50,491 nt of DNA from Chitinophaga pinensis (lineage in GTDB: Bacteria > Bacteroidota > Bacteroidia > Chitinophagales > Chitinophagaceae). The position numbers were made by a program, and so were the translations under genes. The stretch lies in contig CAMDVD010000021.1 of NCBI GenBank assembly GCA_945878115.1, positions 1 to 50,491 on the forward strand, read 5' to 3'. Numbering within the stretch: the stretch's first letter is position 1; each line of letters starts with the position of its first letter. Below, in pieces: positions 24,008-33,116 of this stretch. The notes under the pieces are model-generated. The model ran no database searches and was not told the DNA's origin. It saw nothing but the letters and a program-made list of their open reading frames with translations.

Positions 24008-24120
24008 TCATTTCATGATATATTCTTTCCTTCGCGAAATAATTTTCTTGATTGATGAAGTCCGATAAACTTGTCATTTATGTTTCTGATTTTTGAAAAA
24101 ATGACAATCTCTTTTTTGAT

Positions 24121-24720
24121 TTATTTTTTATCCCAATGGATGGCTACAATAATTTCATTTCTTCTGCCAAAAATTTGATAAGGCGGATTGTATCCCAAAT
24201 ATCGAAAGTGCCCATAGAATGAAATTTGTTTTTCATGTAGTGCATTTTCCAGAATCGCAGTTTCCTTTTTTATTTTTTCTTGTGAGGCAAACCCACCAAA
24301 TGTAATTGCTGCAACATATTCATCTGGTGAAGTTGTTATTTGCACGTCAGAATTATTGGGTAGAGGTAGATTGTCTTTATTGTAATTGGCAGGCATTACA
24401 AAACTCATGCTCGACATCGTATCACTTATATCCATGTGCACGGGTGATGTCATCGCTATTTGTTTTTTTTCATTATTTCCACCAAAAATATAGCTAGCCA
24501 ATTTGGAGAAACCAGAACTACCAAGTTCTTTATACGTTTTGGCTGAAGAGGTAATCATAGCCATGGTTGTAGATGGATAGAATCTGATTTCAAAATCTTT
24601 TTCTGTTTGGATTATTTTATAGGTCTGGGTTTCTGTTTTGCCTGTTGCCATGGTGATGTAGATTTGAAATACTATAAATATTACTGCGATGATACCGATG
24701 ATGATAAGTGCTATTTTCAT
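24121..24720 (-). CDS. SOUL-family haem-binding-like protein, membrane-anchored
   Basis: This 199-residue protein has an N-terminal membrane anchor (about 3-22) followed by a SOUL domain. Family marks are YKIIQTEKDFEIRFYPSTTMA, GFSKLASYIFGGN, IAMTSPVHMD and the C-terminal FRYLGYNPPYQIFGRRNEIIVAI. SOUL proteins bind tetrapyrroles in some cases; the bacterial role is unknown. The gene is intact although it sits between two gene remnants, and its stop is clear of both. Confidence 0.92.
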   Translation of the reverse strand: MKIALIIIGIIAVIFIVFQIYITMATGKTETQTYKIIQTEKDFEIRFYPSTTMAMITSSAKTYKELGSSGFSKLASYIFGGNNEKKQIAMTSPVHMDISDTMSSMSFVMPANYNKDNLPLPNNSDVQITTSPDEYVAAITFGGFASQEKIKKETAILENALHEKQISFYGHFRYLGYNPPYQIFGRRNEIIVAIHWDKK

Positions 24721-24733
24721 TCTGCAATATTAT

Positions 24734-24943
24734 TTAGAATGGATCACTTAATTCGCTAATTCGGATGAGCTTTTTATTTACAAATTCATCCAAGCCCAAC
24801 TGTGCCATTTCTCTTCCATAACCTGAACCTTTTGTTCCACCAAATGGCAAATCAGCTTGTGTCCATGTTGGATGGTTGATGAAAACCATTCCAGTGAACC
24901 GAATATTAGACAATAGCATTTCTCTACCAATCATGTTTCGCAA
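24734..24943 (-). pseudogene. C-terminal remnant of an aldehyde dehydrogenase
   Basis: Sixty-nine codons include [19 protein letters not shown], then [24 protein letters not shown]. This is the unmistakable tail of succinate-semialdehyde-type aldehyde dehydrogenases. The catalytic Cys and Glu and the whole NAD-binding part are absent. Its 5' end overlaps the last 20 bases of the CAP-domain gene, so the deletion point lies there. Confidence 0.88.
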
Positions 24944-25502
24944 TTACAATACTTACATACGTTTTAAAATCACCGCCAACATTTCTTCTAACAAAGCCAA
25001 TGCCAATATCAACTAGGGAAGCGTTCCATTGCTCTAATCCAAGCAGGTGCTTTCTATGCCCTAATGAAGGTTGACCTTTGTCTATAAGCAATGTTGCTAT
25101 AGTACTTTCTCCATCTTCCATTCCCGCAGCGAGGGATTCAAAATTATTTGCATTTTTGTGTTTTGTCCATAGTGGATTAAGTTTGTAACCGCTTTGGGCA
25201 ATCCAATAATTTATGCCATAACCATGTGGGTCCACGTGGCCAAAATAGTTCTTATCCGCCATGTCAACGGCTTTTGTTTCCGCTACTGTAGCTAGGGTGT
25301 CGTTCCAACGTAACTTTGTCGTTTTGATTTTTATGGATTTAAGAAACGCAAATTGATGGTAATATTTTGCAGGATTTACTCTTATATCATTGAGTAATTC
25401 AAAAGCTTTTTCTGCTTCTTTTTTGTCAAGCGTTATATTATCTCCAGCATTAAACGAAACGAAAAAGGTAGATAAGAAAATAAGAATAAGAAGGTATCGC
25501 AT
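24924..25502 (-). CDS. Secreted CAP-domain (SCP/PR-1) protein
   Basis: This 192-residue exported protein has a signal peptide ([19 protein letters not shown]). The CAP fold is marked by [65 protein letters not shown] and a final strand VDIGIGFV. The His/Glu cleft residues seen in CAP proteins appear to be present (GHVD, LGHR). The role is unknown; bacterial CAP proteins are extracellular. Its C-terminus ([10 protein letters not shown]) ends at the junction with the aldehyde dehydrogenase remnant, so the native end may have been altered by the rearrangement. Confidence 0.9.
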   Translation of the reverse strand: MRYLLILIFLSTFFVSFNAGDNITLDKKEAEKAFELLNDIRVNPAKYYHQFAFLKSIKIKTTKLRWNDTLATVAETKAVDMADKNYFGHVDPHGYGINYWIAQSGYKLNPLWTKHKNANNFESLAAGMEDGESTIATLLIDKGQPSLGHRKHLLGLEQWNASLVDIGIGFVRRNVGGDFKTYVSIVIAKHDW

Positions 25503-25677
25503 AGAGATTTTATAAAATTACGCTAACGGTAGCCTGTGAAAAATCTTCCGTTTGCATTTGACAAAACTAGTACAGAATTGCTTACAAATTAAGTCTAAAA
25601 ACAAGCAACATATTTCTGGAATTTCAAGATTGAGAATAGCTTTTTAAGCATTGGCTTGGATATTCTATTTTATCTAT

Positions 25678-25711
25678 GCTTCGGGATGATGCCGAGCAAA
25701 CAACCCGAAGC
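25678..25711. other. 8-bp hairpin (GCTTCGGG / CCCGAAGC)
   Basis: Perfect 8-bp arms with an 18-nt loop in the 230-bp gap between the CAP gene and the broken BRO-type gene, 22 bp past the end of the latter. It may be its old transcript end or a REP remnant. There is nothing else in 25503-25677. Confidence 0.5.
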
Positions 25712-25732
25712 GCCGTTGGTAAACCAATTAGC

Positions 25733-26613
25733 TTATTTCAATTTCTTTTGTGCTTTACTTGGAGGTAAAAAATTTTCTCCTGTTACTACTTTTTTACCCG
25801 TTTGTTCTTCCAATTGCAGCCTTGCATCTTTTGCTATTTTTCCTCCTTTTTTGCTTGCTTTTGCATTTTCCTTCAATCCTTTTGCTTCATCTGTTTCGGC
25901 AATTTGCCTGGTAGAAAGTTCGGCTAAGGCAGTAAAAATAAGTTCGGCCTCACTCATGTGGTCTCTAGGTTTTGAGATTTTAATCCCTTTATTTCTTTGT
26001 GTTTTTTAACACTTAATCCAGTCCATTCTTGATGTATTATATTGGTGAGCAAAGCAAACTCATCCGCTTTTTCAACACCACTTTCTTTCCAGTAATCAGT
26101 TAACTTGTTTCGAGGTTAGCAATGAATATATTTATTGATTTTATTTGTATTGCTGAATGCCAGAGGCATTTCCTGACCTGTCATTCGTTGCTGAATCCAC
26201 TTTTCGGAACGACCTAGTTTCTGCCAGTTTTCTCTGGCTCTATCTATGCTTTGGCTTGGGTCGGCTATTTCTTGCATACGTTCATATCCAACTTTTGCAA
26301 GCCATTGTTTAAATGGTTCTGCTTTTGGGGATGGTATGGATTGGATTAAGCGAAATATATCCTTAGCGTTACCTGCAAGGGTCTTTCGCTTCTTTCCATT
26401 GGACAACATTTCTACCTGGGGACAATTTGTCCCTAGGTAAGCACCAAGTTCAGTATCTCTCTTTCTCAGTTTTTTTAAATAATCAGTTGGATTTACTGAT
26501 TCTGTAAGAACTTCTAAGATATCTACAATTGAAAAATACCAAATCTCTGTTTCGATATCGTAGTACCTGCGAACTTGCCTGTTTTCAAAAAGTATTATAT
26601 TTTGATTGTTCAT
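25733..26613 (-). pseudogene. Broken BRO-N / DinD-like (DNA-damage-inducible) gene
   Basis: Three pieces read through as one protein of about 275 residues. Piece 1 (26613-26170) encodes a BRO-N domain: WYFSIVDILEVLT, then IFRLIQSIPSPKAEPFKQW, GIDR-like SIDRARE, and WIQQRMTGQE. An 18-codon insertion with an in-frame TAA then breaks it (26113-26169). Piece 2 (26112 to about 25968) continues in the same frame: RNKLTDYWKESGVEKADEFA ... KGLKSQN. One base is lost near 25967, and piece 3 gives RDHMSEAELIFTALAELSTR ... GGKIAKDARLQLEEQTGKK. Joined, the order matches BRO/DinD-like proteins, which are linked to phages and SOS induction. Both lesions would stop a full product. Confidence 0.88.
26113..26169. 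repeat. 54-57-bp palindromic insertion inside the BRO/DinD-like gene
   Basis: The segment sits between the GQE and RNKL codons and contains two hairpins, AATGCC/GGCATT (26156-26170) and AGCAAT/ATTGCT (26118-26154). It carries the stop TAA in frame. Relatives have one residue at this place, so the net gain is about 54 bp. Confidence 0.7.
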
Positions 26614-26714
26614 ACTATTGGTGTTTTTAGTTTAAAGAAATACGCATTATCGAAGGTACCTATCGGCAATTACATCCCCTCGCTTGTCCTAGTGTGTTCA
26701 ATGCTTATGCCTCG

Positions 26715-26729
26715 CGGGTTTGCAACCCG
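26715..26729. other. Small hairpin after the aminotransferase gene
   Basis: CGGGTT, loop TGC, AACCCG. It lies 22 bp after the aminotransferase stop on the minus strand and has no T run. It could be a transcript end of the psd-ybeY-manC-aminotransferase operon or a REP unit. Sequences with this GCGGGTTTGCAACCCG core are frequent between genes in Bacteroidota, as I recall. Confidence 0.5.
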
Positions 26730-26750
26730 TGTCCAAAGATAAAATCCACC

Positions 26751-27905
26751 TCAACACAACTGCTTCAAATTACGCATCGCTTGCAAAATGGTTTCTTCTT
26801 TTTTTGCAAAACAAAATCTTAATAAATTATTGCTTTTGGTATGCGCATGAAATGCACTAACCGGAATACTTGCAACACCCATATTTTTTGTCAACCAAAT
26901 GGCAAATTCTTTATCGGGCATATCACTTATTTTATCATAAGCTACTAGTTGAAAATAACTGCCACTTGCTGGTTGAAGGATAGTGAATGGTAATGCACTT
27001 ATCTGATCTAAAAAGAAATCTCTTTTGTGTTGAAAGAAGGTTGGCAATTGCAAATACTCTTCTTCATGTTGCAAAAATTCTGCAAGTGCTACCTGCATGG
27101 GTGTATTGCAACTAAAGCTTTCGAACTGATGTATTTTTCTAAATTCTGCCATCCAATTTTCTGGTGCGATGCAGTATCCCATTTTCCATCCTGTTGTATG
27201 AAATACTTTTCCGAATGAAAAAATAACAAAACTTCTTGCCAATAAAGAGGGATATTTTAATACCGATTCATGCACCAATCCATCCATTGTAATATGTTCA
27301 TACACTTCATCACTGATGATAAAAATATTGGTCCCGCTTGTCAATTTATCCAACTGTTCCAAATCGCTTTTTGTCCATACATAACCAGTTGGATTATGCG
27401 GGGTATTAATGATAATGGCTTTGGTTTTAGAAGTAATAGCTTGTTGTACTAATTCCCAATCGATCGAATAGGTAGGAAAACGTAATGGTACACAAATGGC
27501 TTTTGCACCATTCATTTCTATATTCGGAATATAGGAATCATAGGCAGGTTCTAATAAGATCACTTCATCTAGCGGTTGCAGTATAGTTGTAAGCGCAGTA
27601 TATATAGCATACGTGCCACCAGGTGTTATGGTTATTTCGGTATCAGGATTTATAGACGTCTTATATAATTTTTCAACTTTTTTCACCAATGCATTTCTTA
27701 ATGCAGGTATCCCAATCATAGGCGCATATTGGTTATTGCCATCTTGCATGGCTTTTGATACCAATGCAATTAATGTATCGGAAATTGGGTAATCTGGAAA
27801 TCCTTGTGATAGATTAATAGCTTTATGTTCCATTGCTAATCCACTCATAATGGAAAAAATATTGGTAGCAATATTTGGCAATTTAGAGGTAATGGATAAG
27901 GACAT
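26751..27905 (-). CDS. PLP-dependent aminotransferase, methionine (YbdL-like) type
   Basis: This 384-residue fold-type I aminotransferase most resembles YbdL/methionine aminotransferases, which convert the keto acid of methionine salvage into methionine. Marks are INLSQGFPDYP (30-40), TPGGTYAIYTAL, NTPHNPTGYVW (168-177), ISDEVYEH and the Schiff-base Lys233 in SFGKVFHTTGWKMGY. A conserved Arg at the C-terminal LLRFCFAKKEE binds the substrate carboxylate. Kynurenine- or other aromatic-type specificity cannot be excluded. It starts 16 bp after manC and closes the operon. Confidence 0.88.
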   Translation of the reverse strand: MSLSITSKLPNIATNIFSIMSGLAMEHKAINLSQGFPDYPISDTLIALVSKAMQDGNNQYAPMIGIPALRNALVKKVEKLYKTSINPDTEITITPGGTYAIYTALTTILQPLDEVILLEPAYDSYIPNIEMNGAKAICVPLRFPTYSIDWELVQQAITSKTKAIIINTPHNPTGYVWTKSDLEQLDKLTSGTNIFIISDEVYEHITMDGLVHESVLKYPSLLARSFVIFSFGKVFHTTGWKMGYCIAPENWMAEFRKIHQFESFSCNTPMQVALAEFLQHEEEYLQLPTFFQHKRDFFLDQISALPFTILQPASGSYFQLVAYDKISDMPDKEFAIWLTKNMGVASIPVSAFHAHTKSNNLLRFCFAKKEETILQAMRNLKQLC

Positions 27906-27921
27906 TTTTAGTTGGTTTTTG

Positions 27922-29004
27922 TTATAGAAATTTATCGCCTTTATTGCGTTTTACTTCAGCAACATAATCTTTAATTTGTTGCTCTCTATTTCTTTCGCAA
28001 ATTAAAAGCACATCATCTGTATCTACTACGATAAAATTTTCGAGTCCTTGTAATACAACCAATTTTTTATCGGGTGCTTTTATCATACATTGAGAGGCAT
28101 CCACTATCATCACATTTTTTCCAAACACAGCATTTCCTAAATAATCTTTTTCCGCATTGTCGTAGGCACTATTCCAAGTACCTAAGTCACACCAACCAAA
28201 ATAGGAAGGTACCACATGCACATTCTTTGCTTTTTCCATGATGCCATAATCGATAGAAATATTGGTGCATTGTGGATATACTTTTTCAATATCAGAATGT
28301 TCATTCGGTGTGTTGTAAGAATTGACTTGTGCAAACACATCATTCATTTCTGGCAAATATTTATGCAATTCGCTCAAAATAGTTTTCACATTCCAAACAA
28401 AAATACCAGCATTCCAAAGAAAATCACCACTGCGAATAAATGTTTCTGCCAATTCATGCGAAGGCTTTTCAGTGAATGTTTTTACTTGATAAAAGCGATC
28501 TATATTTTTATTCGTATCAAATTGAATATAGCCATAACCAGTATCGGGACGAGTAGGTTTAATTCCTAAAGTAACCAATACATTATTTCTGCTTACAAAA
28601 TCTAATGCATCTATGATATCTCTTTCAAATTTTCTATCATCAAAAATCAAATGATCGGCAGGACTCATGATAATATTTGCATCTGGATTTAATGCAAATA
28701 GTTTATGTGCAATATAAGCGGCACAAGGTGCTGTATTTTTACGAGATGGCTCACTCAAAATATTATCATCGGTAAGATCAGGTAATTGATCTTTAAGCGT
28801 TGGTATATAGATTTCATTGGTGATGATGAAAATATTTTCTTTCGGACAAATATTTTTAAACCTTTCATAGGTCCATTGTATTAAGGATTTTCCCGTTCCT
28901 AATATGTCTAAGAATTGTTTAGGATGATCATTGCGGCTTTCAGGCCAAAATCGGCTTCCAATACCGCCAGCCATGATGGCTACATAATTATTTTTCAAAC
29001 TCAT
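27922..29004 (-). CDS. manC: Mannose-1-phosphate guanylyltransferase
   Basis: This 360-residue enzyme makes GDP-mannose from GTP and mannose-1-phosphate for surface glycans and glycoproteins. The nucleotidyltransferase signature AIMAGGIGSRFWPESR and DHPKQFLDI starts at residue 9; SPADHLIFD, GYGYIQF and FTEKPS follow. The C-terminal part WCDLGTWNSAYD ends in the short beta-helix typical of single-domain bacterial forms, without a phosphomannose isomerase domain. It lies 43 bp after ybeY and 16 bp before the aminotransferase. GDP-mannose could serve the TMTC-like enzyme indirectly, which is speculation. Confidence 0.93.
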   Translation of the reverse strand: MSLKNNYVAIMAGGIGSRFWPESRNDHPKQFLDILGTGKSLIQWTYERFKNICPKENIFIITNEIYIPTLKDQLPDLTDDNILSEPSRKNTAPCAAYIAHKLFALNPDANIIMSPADHLIFDDRKFERDIIDALDFVSRNNVLVTLGIKPTRPDTGYGYIQFDTNKNIDRFYQVKTFTEKPSHELAETFIRSGDFLWNAGIFVWNVKTILSELHKYLPEMNDVFAQVNSYNTPNEHSDIEKVYPQCTNISIDYGIMEKAKNVHVVPSYFGWCDLGTWNSAYDNAEKDYLGNAVFGKNVMIVDASQCMIKAPDKKLVVLQGLENFIVVDTDDVLLICERNREQQIKDYVAEVKRNKGDKFL

Positions 29005-29047
29005 ACTCTATTTATTTGTCTTTAACCGCCAACTAATATAAACGATT

Positions 29048-29512
29048 CTATTTATTATTTGATGAATTATTGTTCAGATATTTTTGCATCCATATATCCT
29101 CCAATTCGCGGATGTTTTCTTTTTCCTTTTTTGTTTTGTCGCCAAAGCCTGATAAATGCAGTGCCCCATGAATGATTACCCGTAGCAATTCAGTACTATA
29201 TTTTATACCAAAGGACTGCGCATTTTCTTTCACTCTATCTATACTAATATAAATATCAGCCAAGACCATCATCGATTTTTTTTCAGACAAATCAAAGGTT
29301 ATAATATCGGTTAAGGTATCATGTTGTAAATAATCACGATTCATTTGTGCCAAAGTTTCATCCTGCACAAAATTATAAGACAGCGCGCTATTCTTTTTTG
29401 TATAGGTAAAAATGAGTTGCTGTATGAATGCACCTAATTTTCTTTTTTGCACTAATCCAGATTGTATATCTACATCCGAAAAGACGCATTTGGTAAGGTG
29501 CAATTCTTTCAT
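29048..29512 (-). CDS. ybeY: rRNA maturation endoribonuclease YbeY
   Basis: This 154-residue metal-dependent RNase acts in 16S rRNA 3' maturation and ribosome quality control. The family motif IIHGALHLSGFGDKT gives zinc ligands His115 and His119. The third histidine of the proteobacterial HGxLHLxGYDH is replaced by the GDKT form usual in Bacteroidota. NRDYLQHDTLTDIITFDLSE is also diagnostic. The open frame reaches a TTG at 29518, but the ATG at 29512 gives the usual length and lies 11 bp after psd. Confidence 0.93.
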   Translation of the reverse strand: MKELHLTKCVFSDVDIQSGLVQKRKLGAFIQQLIFTYTKKNSALSYNFVQDETLAQMNRDYLQHDTLTDIITFDLSEKKSMMVLADIYISIDRVKENAQSFGIKYSTELLRVIIHGALHLSGFGDKTKKEKENIRELEDIWMQKYLNNNSSNNK

Positions 29513-29523
29513 GTCCAAATAAA

Positions 29524-30177
29524 TTAAAGGGTTGCAATAATGCTCACACCATTCTGAACCACATCACCAATTTTAGCATTAATTTTTGTGCCAATTGGTA
29601 AATATAAATCTACTCTTGAACCAAATTTAATGAATCCTAATTCTTCATTTTGTACAGCGGTGTCATTCTTCTTTGAATAAGTAATAATTCTTCTTGCTAC
29701 AGCACCAGCTATTTGACGAATCAAGATGCTGCATTTTTTTCCTTTGACAACAATGGTACTGCGTTCATTTTCTGTGCTCGATTTAGGATGCCACGCCACC
29801 AAATATTTTCCTTTGTGGTATTGGACATAGTCTACTACACCACTCATTGGATATCTATTTACATGTACATTCAAAGGAGACATGAAAATAGAAATTTGAA
29901 TTCGGCGATCATTAAAATATTCAGTTTCATTTGTTTCTTCTATCACCACTACTTTTCCATCGCAAGGAGAAATCACTAAATCATCGCCTGTTATTTGTGT
30001 TCGACTTGGCATTCTGAAAAACCAAAACACCCAAAACCATAACAAGCCAAATAGGATAAGTAATGGAATCATGAGCCAGACTATGTTTGCCAAATAAGTA
30101 TATCCTAAAAAACAAATGATTGCATATAATATAGTTGCTACTATACAATACATCCAACCTTCTTTATGTAACGTCAT
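29524..30177 (-). CDS. psd: Phosphatidylserine decarboxylase family protein
   Basis: This 217-residue membrane protein makes phosphatidylethanolamine from phosphatidylserine. Two N-terminal helices (about 10-30 and 33-53) anchor it. The conserved core is VISPCDGKVVVIE, FMSPLNVHVNRYP and the self-cleavage site FGSRVD, where Gly186-Ser187 is cut to create the pyruvoyl group. An open frame continues upstream to a TTG at 30222, but that lies before the -7 promoter box (30195-30202), so I use the ATG at 30177. First gene of a four-gene operon and divergent from the aminopeptidase. Confidence 0.92.
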   Translation of the reverse strand: MTLHKEGWMYCIVATILYAIICFLGYTYLANIVWLMIPLLILFGLLWFWVFWFFRMPSRTQITGDDLVISPCDGKVVVIEETNETEYFNDRRIQISIFMSPLNVHVNRYPMSGVVDYVQYHKGKYLVAWHPKSSTENERSTIVVKGKKCSILIRQIAGAVARRIITYSKKNDTAVQNEELGFIKFGSRVDLYLPIGTKINAKIGDVVQNGVSIIATL

Positions 30178-30194
30178 ATTTTTTAATTTAGGTG

Positions 30195-30202
30195 CGAAAA
30201 TA
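30195..30202 (-). promoter_or_regulatory. Probable -7 box of the psd operon
   Basis: TATTTTCG on the minus strand, seven of eight bases of TAnnTTTG, 17 bp before the psd ATG. The upstream TTTG candidate is 17 bp away, slightly close. Confidence 0.45.
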
Positions 30203-30308
30203 AGTGATTGATATGATTTCAAATGCTATTTATCGGAATTGCTTTTTACAAATAGAAATTAATTCGCTTTAAGTTGTAAATTCGCTACTCATCAAAAATA
30301 ATGAATAA

Positions 30309-31598
30309 ATGAAATATAATTCAATTGACCCTAAGTTGTATGCAAATAATAGATCTAGATTTATTAAAAAAATGAAAGCGAATAGTATCGCTATTTTTCA
30401 TGCACATCCACAATTGCCAGAGAATGGCGATGCACATTATGCATTCAAGCAAAATAGTGAAGTGGTTTGGCTTTGTGGTATGATTCAAGAAAAAACGATG
30501 GTTATCCTTTACCCTGATAATTTGGATCCAAATTATCGTGAGGTATTAGTGATACTTCGCCCAAATGAATTACTTGAAAAATGGGAAGGACATAAATGGA
30601 CAAAAGAGGAAGCGAAAAAAATGACAGGAATGAAAACAGTCATTTATTTAGATCAATTGGATGCCATGTTACATGCTTGGATTCATCAGGCAGATTCAAT
30701 TTATCTAGATACGAATGAAAATGACCGAACAGATACTTCTTTGCCACGAATTGATTTGTTGTTTGTCCATGATTTAATGAAGCGTTACCCACTGCATCAT
30801 TATGAGCGATCCGCTGTCATCATGAAAGAATTGCGTGCCATTAAAACTAAAGAGGAAATCGCTATTTTACAAGAAGCTGTAGATATAACCCATAAAGCGC
30901 TGCTTCGTGTATGTAAATTTATTAAACCTGGCGTTTTCGAACATGAGATAGAAGCTGAAATTACCCATGAGTTTATTCGAAATAGAGCAACACGACATGC
31001 CTATGGATGTATATTGGCAAGTGGAGATAATGCACGCATTTTACATTATGTTGAAAATAACCAGGCGTGTAAAAATGGAGATTTAATTTTGATGGATTTT
31101 GGGGCAGAGTATGGTAATTATTGTGCAGATCTTACACGTACAATTCCTGTAAATGGGAAGTTTACAAAAAGACAAAAAGAAATTTATGATGCTTGCTTGG
31201 CAGTTCACTTGCATGCTAAAAAAATATTAAAGCCAGGCAAGACTTGGTTGGAAATTACAGAAAGTGCAGAAATTGAAATGAATAAGCAATTATTAAAGAT
31301 TGGCTTATTGAGCAAAGAAGATTTAAAGAATGAAAGTCCTGATAATAGAGCATGTAGAAAATATTTTTATCATGGGCTTGGTCATCATTTAGGTATAGAT
31401 GTACATGATATTGGAACAAGGAATACGCCTATAAAAGAAGGCATGGTATTTACTATTGAGCCTGGTATTTATGTAGAACAAGAGAAAATAGGTATCCGTA
31501 TTGAAAATAATTTCTGGGTTACAAAATCAGGTAATATCGATTTGTTTAGTAAAATGCCAATTACAACTGAAGAAATAGAAAAGGCAATGAAAAAATAG
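30309..31598 (+). CDS. M24 aminopeptidase P-type (Xaa-Pro) peptidase
   Basis: This 429-residue cytoplasmic dimetal peptidase removes N-terminal residues before proline. The AMP_N domain spans about 1-165. The M24 pita-bread domain supplies all five ligands: Asp in ILMDFGAEYG, Asp in YCADLTRTI, His in YHGLGHHLGIDVHD, Glu in FTIEPGIYV and Glu in IRIENNFWVT. Length is normal for the family. It diverges from the psd operon and ends before a strong terminator. pepP is the usual name for such genes, but the subtype is not certain. Confidence 0.93.
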   Translation: MKYNSIDPKLYANNRSRFIKKMKANSIAIFHAHPQLPENGDAHYAFKQNSEVVWLCGMIQEKTMVILYPDNLDPNYREVLVILRPNELLEKWEGHKWTKEEAKKMTGMKTVIYLDQLDAMLHAWIHQADSIYLDTNENDRTDTSLPRIDLLFVHDLMKRYPLHHYERSAVIMKELRAIKTKEEIAILQEAVDITHKALLRVCKFIKPGVFEHEIEAEITHEFIRNRATRHAYGCILASGDNARILHYVENNQACKNGDLILMDFGAEYGNYCADLTRTIPVNGKFTKRQKEIYDACLAVHLHAKKILKPGKTWLEITESAEIEMNKQLLKIGLLSKEDLKNESPDNRACRKYFYHGLGHHLGIDVHDIGTRNTPIKEGMVFTIEPGIYVEQEKIGIRIENNFWVTKSGNIDLFSKMPITTEEIEKAMKK

Positions 31599-31613
31599 CT
31601 ATGTAAATGACAT

Positions 31614-31647
31614 AAAAAAAGCGACTGAATTTCAGTCGCTTTTTTTT
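31614..31647. terminator. Bidirectional terminator between aminopeptidase and T9SS cargo gene
   Basis: A stem of 15 bp (AAAAAAAGCGACTGA / TCAGTCGCTTTTTTT), 3-nt loop, with A and T runs on both sides. It serves the plus-strand aminopeptidase and the minus-strand gene ending at 31666. Confidence 0.92.
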
Positions 31648-31665
31648 ATTTGTAAAGTGATAAGA

Positions 31666-32595
31666 TTATTTCTTTTGAACTTTTCCAGTGAAAATTAATT
31701 CATCATTTTTAGATACTTGTACTAAATAAGTACCAGCTGCTAATTCTTTTACAGGAATAGTGATAGTGTTTACACCTTCGTGTGTACGAACTAAAGTTTG
31801 ATTGATTAATCTGCTGTTGATGTCTAAAATTTTAACTGTTGTATTTTGAGCTTCAGTTCCAGTTACGTCTACATTGATTACATCAGATGATGGGTTAGGA
31901 TAGACACTGATATTATTTTCGTTGATGCTTGCAGAAACAATTGCTTTTGCATTACCTTTTACGATATTGTCGCTCAATGGAGTTCCAATTACTGCAGGGT
32001 TTAATTCTGGATTACCTTCAACAATATGTTGTGTGTTTACAGTAATATCTTTTCCTAATTTAGATTGATTGTAAGTGCTTACCATCGTTCTTGTAGTTGT
32101 ATTACCAACTAATTGGAAAGACCAAGAAAAATTAGGACGGCTGTTAGCAGTGAAAGGAACTGTGTTTGTAATTTTGAAAGTACCGATTTTGATACCATTA
32201 CCTCTAGTGATAGTTACTGCATTAGAAGCATTTGCGAACGCTGCAGCGATTCTAAATTGATGGCTATTCTCATCAATTTTGCAAGAATAATTTTTTTGAG
32301 ATGAAGAGAATCCTGAAAAAGAAGAACCAGAAATGTACGAACCAGTTAATTGTCCGCCATTTACGATAGCATTGTAATCAAAATTGATACCTGCTTGTAA
32401 TGAGTGGAATTGTTGCTCTGGTGCAGTCCCTGACCACTCCATCCACAAATCGAAGACAAGCGTATTCGCATTTGTTTGCGTAATGTTTTTCAATTTGCAG
32501 GTATAATTGCCTTCTGCAAACACGTTGAAAGTTGTAGATAAAAATAGCGCGAAAATTAGAACTACTTTAATGCTTTGGTTAAGTTGCTTTTTCAT
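31666..32595 (-). CDS. Secreted protein of unknown function with type A T9SS sorting domain
   Basis: This 309-residue protein has a signal peptide (ends STTFNVFA), a middle region of about 190 residues rich in Asn/Ser/Thr and beta strands (TLVFDLWMEWSGT, SLQAGINFDYNAIVNGGQL), and a complete type A T9SS domain (ISVYPNPSSDVINVDVTG ... AAGTYLVQVSKNDELIFTGK). The middle part resembles cohesin/anchoring-type surface folds, but I cannot name a family. The strong promoter and terminator suggest a well-expressed single gene. Confidence 0.88.
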   Translation of the reverse strand: MKKQLNQSIKVVLIFALFLSTTFNVFAEGNYTCKLKNITQTNANTLVFDLWMEWSGTAPEQQFHSLQAGINFDYNAIVNGGQLTGSYISGSSFSGFSSSQKNYSCKIDENSHQFRIAAAFANASNAVTITRGNGIKIGTFKITNTVPFTANSRPNFSWSFQLVGNTTTRTMVSTYNQSKLGKDITVNTQHIVEGNPELNPAVIGTPLSDNIVKGNAKAIVSASINENNISVYPNPSSDVINVDVTGTEAQNTTVKILDINSRLINQTLVRTHEGVNTITIPVKELAAGTYLVQVSKNDELIFTGKVQKK

Positions 32596-32650
32596 TTTGT
32601 TTAAAGTTTTATTTTTTAAATTTGTTTATCAAGAATTTTACTTGGCACAC

Positions 32651-32683
32651 CAAAGATAAAAATTTCTTTCTGTAAAATCCAAA
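32651..32683 (-). promoter_or_regulatory. Bacteroidota promoter of the T9SS cargo gene
   Basis: TTTG (32683-32680), 21 bp, then TATCTTTG (32658-32651) on the minus strand. The leader to the ATG at 32595 is about 50 nt. Confidence 0.82.
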
Positions 32684-33116
32684 CTTATTTCTAATTATTT
32701 ATAAGATTAATTTTTATTTAATATGACTTTGTGGAAAAAGTGTGAAACTGAAAAAAGATAGAGCATGGAAATAGGTAATCATGCGGCCTATAATCCTGTT
32801 TATTACCCTGCTATCATTGAGAAAAGGATACATTCAACATTAATAAATCGACAAAAAAGTAAATCCTAATTTTAGCAAACAGGCAGCTATTTTTTAACCA
32901 CAGGCGAATATCCCTAATCATTCATTTAAATACAAATGCGTTTTATGAAAATATAAATTGAATGAATACGATGAAAAAAGATTTTGCAAACCATAGTACA
33001 AGACCTATTCAATAAAATTTGAATTATTCAAAGTACTTTAATGTATTACAAAAAAGGTGGAGAGAATCATCCCTGAAATTTTGATGAATTAGGATGAGAA
33101 AAGGACTTTGCAATTA
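32684..33116. other. Intergenic region with no supported gene
   Basis: AT-rich sequence between divergent genes. It holds the upstream region of the prenyltransferase; I find no consensus promoter, hairpin or coding frame worth naming. Confidence 0.55.

Noticed and set aside
26715-26729. Confident terminator call for the GGGTT/AACCC hairpin
   Set aside because: There is no T run after it, so it is listed only as a hairpin.
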